Of a DNA stretch of 64,000 nucleotides, positions 18,957-26,165 are shown one piece after another. Location: assembly GCA_963724735.1 (NCBI GenBank), contig CAVRVX010000010.1, positions 108,159 to 172,158 of the forward strand, read 5' to 3'. Each line of letters opens with the position of its first letter. Position 1 is the stretch's first letter. The stretch comes from Rhodoplanes sp963724735 (GTDB lineage: Bacteria; Pseudomonadota; Alphaproteobacteria; Rhizobiales; Xanthobacteraceae). A program made the position numbers and the translations under genes. The notes beneath the pieces are model-generated. The model made no database searches. It worked only from the letters and a program-made list of their open reading frames with translations, and was not told the origin of the DNA.

Positions 18957-19652
18957 GTGCGAACCATGTTTCTGGATGGCTCGCGGATGTCCTCTTGGCA
19001 AATCCATTGGCTAGAAGCGGAAGGCGATTTGCGGCCGTGGTGTAAAGACATCACCTCCGAGATTGAAGCCGCCCACGATGCTATATCTCAGCTCATTGTG
19101 CCTCCGCGGCTCGACATCATCATCCAGAGATTTGATGGAGCCCTTGTGATCCCTGAGATCGGAATGGTTGGGCGCGCTTATCGCAAAAGCCTTTTTTCGC
19201 TTACACTTGATCCTACCAATGAGCATTTCAACACCGGCGTGACCGACGGCACGCTTCGTCGCCACGTGGCCCACGAGGTCCATCATTGCTTGCGGATGGG
19301 AGGGTCGGGCTACGGCCGCACTCTCGGTGAAGCTTTGGTAAGCGAAGGATTGGCCGGGCGCTTTGCCGCAAGACTTTTTGGCAACGCGCCCGAGCCCTGG
19401 GAGCGCGCCATTGACGCTGCAACTCTCAAAACGCATTACCCCGACCTTGCGACGCTCAATTCGACGAACTTTGATCACGGCTCTTGGTTTATTGGGAAAG
19501 GCGAACAGCCTCGCTGGTTGGGTTACACACTTGGGTACGAGATTGTCGGCAGATGGCTTGAATTTGTGGGCGAGGTGGATGGTCACACTTGGGCAAATGT
19601 TGCAGCTGAAACCGTGCTTGCCGCAACATGGAAGGAAATTGGACAGGTGTAA
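18957..19652 (+). CDS. DUF2268-type putative zinc metalloprotease
   Basis: 231 residues from GTG at 18957; ATG at 18966 or 18987 are alternatives because no strong ribosome site decides. The core motif is HEVHH (HExxH; His106, Glu107, His110), followed about 20 residues later by SEGLAG, whose Glu is the likely third metal ligand, as in DUF2268 predicted Zn proteases. No signal peptide, so cytoplasmic. It lies 123 bp after the Gly/Cys-rich protein gene on the same strand, and leader removal is a plausible but untested role. DUF2268 members also occur alone, so the pairing is suggestive only. Confidence 0.75.
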   Translation: MRTMFLDGSRMSSWQIHWLEAEGDLRPWCKDITSEIEAAHDAISQLIVPPRLDIIIQRFDGALVIPEIGMVGRAYRKSLFSLTLDPTNEHFNTGVTDGTLRRHVAHEVHHCLRMGGSGYGRTLGEALVSEGLAGRFAARLFGNAPEPWERAIDAATLKTHYPDLATLNSTNFDHGSWFIGKGEQPRWLGYTLGYEIVGRWLEFVGEVDGHTWANVAAETVLAATWKEIGQV

Positions 19653-19661
19653 GCCCGCTTG

Positions 19662-19760
19662 GGGTCACGGGCGCGCGTGACGATGCCAGCCGGGCCACGG
19701 ACGGTCTGCCCTCAGATGCGGACGCGCCGTTGCAGCGCAGCGAATTGGCGAAGAGTGCCA
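19662..19760 (+). repeat. 99-bp direct repeat, copy A
   Basis: GGGTCACGGG to AGAGTGCCA, matching 24741-24839 in the same orientation with only a few mismatches near the left end and one in the middle. Each copy lies shortly to the left of an IS481 copy but outside it (19 bp here). It has no coding sense I can support; it may be a dispersed intergenic repeat or the edge of an older duplication. Confidence 0.8.
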
Positions 19761-19779
19761 ATAGGAGACACTGCACATC

Positions 19780-21007
19780 TGTATAAGCCGAGACTTGAGC
19801 TGACAGACGGCGTCTGGTTGAGCGATCGGGTATTGCTGTCCGACATGGTCAGGCGGCGATTGTTTTCTCCCTCGTTATCGGCATGGCGTCAAGGAAGGTC
19901 TGCATCGGGGTTTTACCGAAGCACCAGCGTCCTTGATGTGGCCGCGCCTCATTGTATCCGGCGATCCAGAAATCGAGATCGGTCTGCAGCTCGTCGAGCG
20001 ACCGGTAGACCTTCTTGCGAAACGCCACACGGTAGAACTCGTTGAGCACGGTCTTGTGGAAGCGCTCGCAGATTCCATTGGTTTGTGGGCTTTTGGTCTT
20101 GGTGCGCGTGTGATCCACATCCTCGATCGCGAGATAGAGCTCGTATTCGTGCCGCTCCGGGTTGCCGCAATATTCGCTGCCGCGATCGGTCAGCACGCGC
20201 ATGAGCTTGACGTCATGGCTATCGAAGAACGGGATCACGCGGTCGTTGAGGAGATCGGCCGCGGTGATCGGCGTCTTGCGATCGTAGAGCTTGGCGAAGG
20301 CGACCTTGGCGTAGGTGTCGATGAAGGTCTGCTGGTAGACCCGCCCAACCCCTTTCAGGTTGCCGACATAGAACGTATCCTGGGCGCCGCAATAGCCCGG
20401 ATGTTCGCTCTCGAACTCGCCATGCGCCTCCTTCTCGGTCTTGGCCTTCTCCAGCGCGACGACCTGCGCTTCGGTGAGCACCAGCCCGTCCTGCGCGCTC
20501 TTGGCCTCCAGCGCCTTGAGCCGCTTGGTCATGGTCTCGAGCTCGTGCCGTTGCCACACGCAGCGCACGCCGGCGGGAGAGACCGTGAGCCCGCGCTTGC
20601 GCAACTCGTTGGCGACCCGCACCTGGCCGAAGGCGGGCTGCTCAATCGCGAGCTCGACGACCGCCGCCTCGATCTCCGGGGCGACCCGGTTCTTCAGCAC
20701 CGGCTTGCGCCGGCTGATCTCCTGCAACGCCAGCTCGCCGCCTTTGTCGTACAGCTCCTTGAAGCGGTAGAAGCTGTCGCGCGAATATCCCATCATCTTG
20801 CAGGCCTGGCTTACATTCCCGAGCTGCTTGGCGAGCTCCAGCAGGCCGACCTTGGCGCGGATGATCTTCTGTTCAGTGGTCATGACGGTGTCCTTTCAAA
20901 CCGCCGAGACGGGGCGCTTCGCCACCCCGACCGCTCCGCGCCCCGCCTCGGCTGTCGCTGTGCCGTGGACCAGGCTGCCACCGTCAGATTAAGTCTTGGC
21001 TAATGCA
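19780..21007 (-). mobile_element. IS481-family insertion sequence, copy 1 (1228 bp)
   Basis: Boundaries come from comparison with the second copy. Ends are TGTATAAGCCGAGACTTGAG at 19780 and, read inward on the reverse strand from 21007, TGCATTAGCCAAGACTTAAT, an imperfect inverted repeat of about 24 bp. The sequence GCACATC occurs on both sides (19773-19779 and 21008-21014), a 7-bp target duplication. It carries a full transposase gene. Copy 2 is the same length and lies in the opposite orientation 3.9 kb away. Confidence 0.93.
19849..20883 (-). CDS. IS481-family transposase (copy 1)
   Basis: 344 residues, intact. N-terminal helix-turn-helix (VSQACKMMGYSRDSFYRFKELY), a second DNA-binding region, then the rve integrase core with QDTFYVGNL, LTDRGSEYCG and ERFHKTVLNEFY as the DDE positions, and a C-terminal YNEARPHQG. 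The protein is identical to that of copy 2, pointing to recent transposition and likely activity. Confidence 0.93.
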   Translation of the reverse strand: MTTEQKIIRAKVGLLELAKQLGNVSQACKMMGYSRDSFYRFKELYDKGGELALQEISRRKPVLKNRVAPEIEAAVVELAIEQPAFGQVRVANELRKRGLTVSPAGVRCVWQRHELETMTKRLKALEAKSAQDGLVLTEAQVVALEKAKTEKEAHGEFESEHPGYCGAQDTFYVGNLKGVGRVYQQTFIDTYAKVAFAKLYDRKTPITAADLLNDRVIPFFDSHDVKLMRVLTDRGSEYCGNPERHEYELYLAIEDVDHTRTKTKSPQTNGICERFHKTVLNEFYRVAFRKKVYRSLDELQTDLDFWIAGYNEARPHQGRWCFGKTPMQTFLDAMPITREKTIAA

Positions 21008-21950
21008 GCACATCCACGCTGAGAGAGGGCATTGTCCGACGGGCGCTTAAAGTCGATTCCAGCCTGCATCACAAAATTGCAATTGTGGGACGGTCGAATT
21101 GCTCGGCCGCGCCGAGCAGTCAAGCCCCAACGCCCGAATAGCGGCGCGCCGAAGGCGCGGGGCTTGACGGCGAAGGTGCGGACCGAGCGATGATCCTCAG
21201 TGCTGCGATGCGCGTGGTCATCGGACATTGTCCGAGAGTTCGGGTACCAGTTTTTACAGTTCAGCCTACAGCCACCGCGCCACATTCCGACTCTACCATT
21301 CGCGTCGTCAGTTTCGGCACTGAGGGCAGCTCCCACCCGAAACCAGACGTTGCAGACGTTCAACGAACCGTTGACCTGCTAGAGTTCGTGCAGGACGCAA
21401 CCAGCCAAGCCGTCGCCTACACGTACTTCCGCAAGGACTAGAACGAGGCACGCCATGCGCGTGCTCACCCACGACGAGGCCGCCGGATCGCCTCGAACAT
21501 CGCGAAGCTGCCCGAGCTGCTAGGCGCCAAGGGCTGATGCAATGTCCCTTTGCGGACGAGCTTCCGATGACCATGTGAAGCTTGCGGAGCAGAGTGGTCC
21601 CGGTCCTCTATACTGCTTCGCAGGGCCCCCCGGTGCCCCGCAACTCGGCGGCCGGGGCCTCGTGACAGGCACGACCATGCCATCCCTGCCACGTTCCGCC
21701 CGATGACCCTCGGCAACATGCGCGAGCTAGGCGTGCGTGCGCTCGCTCGTGGTGACGTGCGAGCTGTGGCATCATGAAGCTGTCCTTGCGCCGCTGACGA
21801 ATGCAGCGACGCGTTGCTTGTGCGCCCTTCCGGCCCCCCATGGTCTGCGCCCAGTGCGGATTGTCGCCGCCCGACGCGCGGCCGAACTCATCTCGGCGCA
21901 AACCATTAACCGCAGCAACTGGGGTGAAAAGTATTCTCAATGAGAAGAAA
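21008..21950. other. Gene-poor stretch inside the IS481-flanked segment
   Basis: No convincing gene. Around 21080-21167 there are successive hairpins: GCTCGGC-CGC-GCCGAGC (21101-21117) and TCAAGCCCC...GGGGCTTGA (21120-21167). At 21456 a short frame begins MRVLTHDEAA and, after a one-base shift, continues RIASNIAKLPELLGAKG, a possible broken small protein of about 29 residues. Confidence 0.45.
21120..21167. other. Large hairpin (inverted repeat TCAAGCCCC / GGGGCTTGA)
   Basis: Nine perfectly paired bases at the base and an inner CGCC/GGCG pair around a GC-rich loop. A second perfect hairpin lies directly to the left (21101-21117). No T run follows, so an ordinary intrinsic terminator is not supported. 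Confidence 0.45.
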
Positions 21951-22769
21951 ATGAAAACATCGATACTTATCGGCGCGGCGTTATGCGTCGCAGTTGCTGT
22001 CGCCTCAGCGGTTCTGGCTCAGGAGCCCGGTGTTCGCCCTCAAGCTCCCGTGATCATCCAAGCGAGTGATACAGACCCATGCGGGAATGGTGTGGTTCGT
22101 GGCCTGGACCCTAAAGGTGACGGCTTCTTAACTGTGAAATCTGCGCCGGGGTTGCGTTACCGCCGCATCGATAAGCTCTTCAACGGTGACCAGGTCTATC
22201 TGTGCGCCAAAGCAGGCGATTGGCTCGGAGTCGTGTACACTCGGACGCGCCAAGACTGCAACGTGGTGACGCCGTGGCCTAAGTCATTACCTTATACCGG
22301 CCCCTGTCGTTCCGGCTGGGTCCACAGTCATTGGATCGAAGTACGAGAAGAAATTCAAAGAACCAGGGCGTTTGAACAATATGATCCCACTCGGCCGGGA
22401 AAAATCGTTGACCTTCTAAAATCCGGGGAAACAGGTCCTCGCGTCAATAAAAGATGCGCTCTGCAGATCGACGGGATCAATGTGTTATGCGATCTTGTCT
22501 GGTACATCGAGTTTAAGGGTGACGGATACTCTGTGCAGTTTAACAAGGGGACTGGAGAAAAACCTGTAGTCTCATTTTTTGGAATGCTCGCAGACCCTGA
22601 CACGATAACGATAGATGCCGTCCAACTGCGACTTGGAGACGGGTCGGTTGCAATGAACGAATACAAGGCAACGGGTCAGTGCCTCGTTGGCAAGGTGATT
22701 GTGAACTGTCAAGCCCGGTTAAGTGATGGTCGCCTACTCGTCGGAACCATTGTACCTATATCGAATTAA
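21951..22769 (+). CDS. Secreted protein with SH3-like domain, hypothetical
   Basis: 272 residues from ATG at 21951, preceded by GAGAAG. Clear signal peptide (MKTSILIGAALCVAVAVASA, cleavage near VLAQE). The next section resembles a bacterial SH3 domain: FLTVKSAPGLRYRRIDKL, GDQVYLCAKAGDWLGVVY, and a SGWVHSHWI ending. The second half (about 150-272) is an unrecognised beta-rich region with several Cys. A/T content is higher than in neighbouring core genes, suggesting separate ancestry. Probably periplasmic; function unknown. Confidence 0.75.
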   Translation: MKTSILIGAALCVAVAVASAVLAQEPGVRPQAPVIIQASDTDPCGNGVVRGLDPKGDGFLTVKSAPGLRYRRIDKLFNGDQVYLCAKAGDWLGVVYTRTRQDCNVVTPWPKSLPYTGPCRSGWVHSHWIEVREEIQRTRAFEQYDPTRPGKIVDLLKSGETGPRVNKRCALQIDGINVLCDLVWYIEFKGDGYSVQFNKGTGEKPVVSFFGMLADPDTITIDAVQLRLGDGSVAMNEYKATGQCLVGKVIVNCQARLSDGRLLVGTIVPISN

Positions 22770-23226
22770 GCCGGAATTTTGCTTTCCTGAACTGGCATGA
22801 ATATTGTTGAGAGCGGAACAGCGCGTCAAAATGCGCAACAATCAAATCTTGGCGAACGGATTCATTGCCCTCAGGCGCCTGATCTTGAGGGGCACCTCGA
22901 ACAATCACGCTATTCGACGCGATCGGCGGCTAAGTTCGGTAGTGGCTGATTTCATCGAAGATCGGCGGCCGGTGTTGCGCCGACGGCGTGTAGGGGTGCC
23001 GCTATTGTGCCGCATCGCCTGGTTTTCCGCTGCGGCAGGCGGACGGCGCGATCAGATCGGCCCGAACCAGAACGCCAACGCCGAGATAAACCTGGCCGGC
23101 GAAAACCGCATTATCCGTGAATGTGGGACGGACTAAACTGCTTGTCGTTTGCGAGACGCGTGCCGACTGTTTCCGCTTCGCCTCCCAGACCAACCGTCAC
23201 GACGGATTACGATAAACGGAGGCTCA
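22770..23226. other. Non-coding or degraded spacer
   Basis: An open frame 22804-23136 exists but has no ribosome site and an Arg-rich composition typical of chance frames. Towards the right end (about 23160-23226) the sequence resembles 17499-17575, with CCGTCACGACGGATTACGAT shared exactly. Confidence 0.4.
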
Positions 23227-23487
23227 ATGCCACTTTCGGACATTCGGAAACTCGGCAGGCCAGCCATACTGAAAACCGCCAGTGCCCGTGGTGTGAAGTT
23301 GTTCACGCACGCGCGGGAGGCAATGCACTTTATTATTCAATTTGTGCCTTTCGAGCATGAAGGAACTAGGGATCGGCAGGCCCTCCTGGGGGCGATGATT
23401 GCTTGGGCGGCCTGGAATGCCGGCCGCCGGCCGTTCGTCGAATTTGGGCTTCCAGGCAATCCAGAAAATCGCTACAACTTGCGCTAG
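23227..23487 (+). CDS. Small hypothetical protein (possible)
   Basis: 86 residues from ATG at 23227, about 6 bp after a GGAGG-like site. Starts MPLSDIRKLGRPAILKTASA. The upstream 60-70 bp are duplicated near 17500, where another short frame begins in a similar way, suggesting a repeated leader or promoter unit. No known domain. Could be real or a remnant. Confidence 0.4.
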   Translation: MPLSDIRKLGRPAILKTASARGVKLFTHAREAMHFIIQFVPFEHEGTRDRQALLGAMIAWAAWNAGRRPFVEFGLPGNPENRYNLR

Positions 23488-23624
23488 TATACAATTTGCG
23501 CTAGTTTACGACTTTATTCTCGCGTTGCGCTTGGTCTTGGGATCACGGCCGCGCCGAAGAAGGAGGGGGCCCCCGACATCTGACGCGCAGAGACGGCGAG
23601 AGGCTGCAACCCTGGAGATTTCTC

Positions 23625-23879
23625 ATGAGCGGAAAACGTCATTCGACCGTCGAAGGAACCCCTTCGAAAAAGTACCGTGTATACACAAGCGATCCCGACG
23701 GCCGCCTACGTGAGTTGGTCGCTGAATACGACACTCTAGAGGAGCTTAAAGCACATCGCTGGCGGCTAGATAATCGCTACAAACTTTGCGCCGCCAAAAA
23801 ATGGTACCAATGGAAGGGATACGACAAATGGATCGAGGAGCATGGGCCCGCAGTTGGCGACACTGACGCGAGCGGGTAA
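23625..23879 (+). CDS. Small hypothetical protein, charged
   Basis: 84 residues from ATG at 23625, preceded by GGAGA at an 8-9 bp distance. Starts MSGKRHSTVEGTPSKKYRVY. It is rich in Lys, Trp and Tyr, without membrane segment or signal. The composition looks coding, but no family is recognised. Confidence 0.55.
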   Translation: MSGKRHSTVEGTPSKKYRVYTSDPDGRLRELVAEYDTLEELKAHRWRLDNRYKLCAAKKWYQWKGYDKWIEEHGPAVGDTDASG

Positions 23880-24056
23880 AAAGCAAGCTGCGTAAGCCGA
23901 TGAAATGTAACTTTCTATGACCGCCATTCAAGTGGCAACGCCAGTGTCTACTTTCGTCCAGAGCCTGCGTCTGCGCCCCGCGCGCGTGTTTCCCAAGACC
24001 AGGGATAGGCGCACGCATCGTCTCGTTTTCGGCTTGTTTACGATCGCCGCGTTGAT

Positions 24057-24521
24057 GTGCACGTTATAGTGATTACCGACGCCATAGCTCAGCAAAAATC
24101 GCTAAAGGAACAACTCGTAGGCACCTGGAAGTTTATGTTAACCTCTACCAAGCTGCCGGATGGTAGCCCCGCGTGGGGAAGCGATCCGATAGGGCTTCTA
24201 ATTCTCACTGACAACGGTATTTGTTCTCTGCAGCTCATGCGTTCGGATCGCCGGAACTTTGCGTCGAATAGCCGTGTCCGGGGTACGCCGGAGGAAAACA
24301 GAGCTGCGGTGCATGGAAGCATCTCCAGCTTCGGTACTTACACGGTCGATGAAGCGAACAAAACCTTCACCGTCCGGTACCTGGGCAGTACGTTCCCGAA
24401 CCGGGAACAAACCGAAGAAACGTGGCCTGTAGTGATCAATGGGGACGAATTGCGAATGATGCACCCGTCTACGTCGGTAGGTGGGCCACCTTCTCACTCA
24501 CTCTACCAACGCGTGAGGTAA
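24057..24521 (+). CDS. Lipocalin-like domain protein, probably missing its signal peptide
   Basis: 154 residues from a GTG start. The body matches the lipocalin-like (Lipocalin_5) pattern: LVGTWKFMLTSTKLPDGS, LLILTDNGICSLQLMR, RGTPEENRAAVHGSISSFG, TYTVDEANKTFTVRYLGS, NGDELRM. Residues before IAQQKSL look like the end of a signal peptide. A hydrophobic helix (LVFGLFTIAALMC) sits just upstream in a different frame ending in TAG, so a one- or two-base change probably detached export from the domain. Confidence 0.7.
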   Translation: MHVIVITDAIAQQKSLKEQLVGTWKFMLTSTKLPDGSPAWGSDPIGLLILTDNGICSLQLMRSDRRNFASNSRVRGTPEENRAAVHGSISSFGTYTVDEANKTFTVRYLGSTFPNREQTEETWPVVINGDELRMMHPSTSVGGPPSHSLYQRVR

Positions 24522-24592
24522 CGACAGCGCAAGATGCTCGGATCGTTCGCTGAGATGGTTACGGCCATCCAAACCATGTCCGTTATGGGTCT

Positions 24593-24740
24593 TGGCTGTG
24601 TAAAAACGATTTTGATGCTCCTTCCAGCGCAACATTGAATTCAAGCAGATAACAGCTCACGCACGAAAGATTCGCGAGGAACGAGAACCGTATTCCTTTA
24701 TTGCGTGGCGGCGGCTGTCTTCGGCGTTTTTACACAGCCA
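24593..24740. mobile_element. 148-bp segment with perfect 16-bp terminal inverted repeats (MITE-like)
   Basis: TGGCTGTGTAAAAACG at 24593-24608 and its exact complement at 24725-24740. GGGTC is found close on the left (24587-24591) and directly on the right (24741-24745), a possible 5-bp target duplication offset by one base. It has no open frame of note. It fits a miniature non-autonomous element or a deletion relic of a larger insertion sequence. Confidence 0.6.
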
Positions 24741-24839
24741 GGGTCACGGGCTGCCGTGACGATGCCAGCCGGGCCACGGACGGTCTGCCCTCAGCTGCGG
24801 ACGCGCCGTTGCAGCGCAGCGAATTGGCGAAGAGTGCCA
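24741..24839 (+). repeat. 99-bp direct repeat, copy B
   Basis: Near-identical to 19662-19760. Its left edge coincides with the right edge of the 148-bp inverted-repeat element; 91 bp further right is IS481 copy 2. Confidence 0.8.
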
Positions 24840-24887
24840 CGACCGGACTCTACTTTGGATCAAAAAACGCGGTCCAGCATTCAGCGT

Positions 24888-24930
24888 CTATTGCGCCGTT
24901 CTCTTTGTATTCGCCGTGCGCTCGCTCAGG
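24888..24930 (-). pseudogene. Severed 3' end of the DUF4062-TPR gene
   Basis: Read on the reverse strand across the IS481 target duplication, the broken gene continues from ...DHVLKLLS (left of 26165) into ERTANTKRTAQ and a TAG at 24888-24890. It restores the natural C-terminus once the 1228-bp element and one 7-bp repeat are removed. Confidence 0.8.
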
Positions 24931-26158
24931 TGCATTAGCTAAGACTTAATCTGACGGTGGCAGCCTGGTCCACGGCACAGCGACAGCCGAGGCGGGGCGC
25001 GGAGCGGTCGGGGTGGCGAAGCGCCCCGTCTCGGCGGTTTGAAAGGACACCGTCATGACCACTGAACAGAAGATCATCCGCGCCAAGGTCGGCCTGCTGG
25101 AGCTCGCCAAGCAGCTCGGGAATGTAAGCCAGGCCTGCAAGATGATGGGATATTCGCGCGACAGCTTCTACCGCTTCAAGGAGCTGTACGACAAAGGCGG
25201 CGAGCTGGCGTTGCAGGAGATCAGCCGGCGCAAGCCGGTGCTGAAGAACCGGGTCGCCCCGGAGATCGAGGCGGCGGTCGTCGAGCTCGCGATTGAGCAG
25301 CCCGCCTTCGGCCAGGTGCGGGTCGCCAACGAGTTGCGCAAGCGCGGGCTCACGGTCTCTCCCGCCGGCGTGCGCTGCGTGTGGCAACGGCACGAGCTCG
25401 AGACCATGACCAAGCGGCTCAAGGCGCTGGAGGCCAAGAGCGCGCAGGACGGGCTGGTGCTCACCGAAGCGCAGGTCGTCGCGCTGGAGAAGGCCAAGAC
25501 CGAGAAGGAGGCGCATGGCGAGTTCGAGAGCGAACATCCGGGCTATTGCGGCGCCCAGGATACGTTCTATGTCGGCAACCTGAAAGGGGTTGGGCGGGTC
25601 TACCAGCAGACCTTCATCGACACCTACGCCAAGGTCGCCTTCGCCAAGCTCTACGATCGCAAGACGCCGATCACCGCGGCCGATCTCCTCAACGACCGCG
25701 TGATCCCGTTCTTCGATAGCCATGACGTCAAGCTCATGCGCGTGCTGACCGATCGCGGCAGCGAATATTGCGGCAACCCGGAGCGGCACGAATACGAGCT
25801 CTATCTCGCGATCGAGGATGTGGATCACACGCGCACCAAGACCAAAAGCCCACAAACCAATGGAATCTGCGAGCGCTTCCACAAGACCGTGCTCAACGAG
25901 TTCTACCGTGTGGCGTTTCGCAAGAAGGTCTACCGGTCGCTCGACGAGCTGCAGACCGATCTCGATTTCTGGATCGCCGGATACAATGAGGCGCGGCCAC
26001 ATCAAGGACGCTGGTGCTTCGGTAAAACCCCGATGCAGACCTTCCTTGACGCCATGCCGATAACGAGGGAGAAAACAATCGCCGCCTGACCATGTCGGAC
26101 AGCAATACCCGATCGCTCAACCAGACGCCGTCTGTCAGCTCAAGTCTCGGCTTATACA
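24931..26158 (+). mobile_element. IS481-family insertion sequence, copy 2 (1228 bp)
   Basis: Starts TGCATTAGCTAAGACTTAAT at 24931 and ends in the complement of TGTATAAGCCGAGACTTGAG at 26158. GCTCAGG flanks both sides (24924-24930 and 26159-26165), a 7-bp target duplication. It differs from copy 1 at one base in the left inverted repeat. It is inserted in the last codons of the DUF4062-TPR gene. Confidence 0.93.
25055..26089 (+). CDS. IS481-family transposase (copy 2)
   Basis: 344 residues, identical to the copy 1 protein, with the same helix-turn-helix and DDE core. The ATG follows GAAAGGACACCGTC, an AGGA ribosome site. The two transposase genes point outward from the 3.9-kb segment between them. 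Confidence 0.93.
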   Translation: MTTEQKIIRAKVGLLELAKQLGNVSQACKMMGYSRDSFYRFKELYDKGGELALQEISRRKPVLKNRVAPEIEAAVVELAIEQPAFGQVRVANELRKRGLTVSPAGVRCVWQRHELETMTKRLKALEAKSAQDGLVLTEAQVVALEKAKTEKEAHGEFESEHPGYCGAQDTFYVGNLKGVGRVYQQTFIDTYAKVAFAKLYDRKTPITAADLLNDRVIPFFDSHDVKLMRVLTDRGSEYCGNPERHEYELYLAIEDVDHTRTKTKSPQTNGICERFHKTVLNEFYRVAFRKKVYRSLDELQTDLDFWIAGYNEARPHQGRWCFGKTPMQTFLDAMPITREKTIAA

Positions 26159-26165
26159 GCTCAGG

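Larger units (their letters stand above)
24522..24887. other. Intergenic stretch with inverted-repeat element and repeat copy B
   Basis: No gene. Holds a 148-bp segment bounded by a perfect 16-bp inverted repeat (24593-24740), immediately followed by the second copy of the 99-bp repeat (24741-24839). Confidence 0.6.

Noticed and set aside
22804..23136. Plus-strand frame of 110 codons
   Set aside because: No ribosome site, Arg-rich chance-like composition, no recognisable domain.
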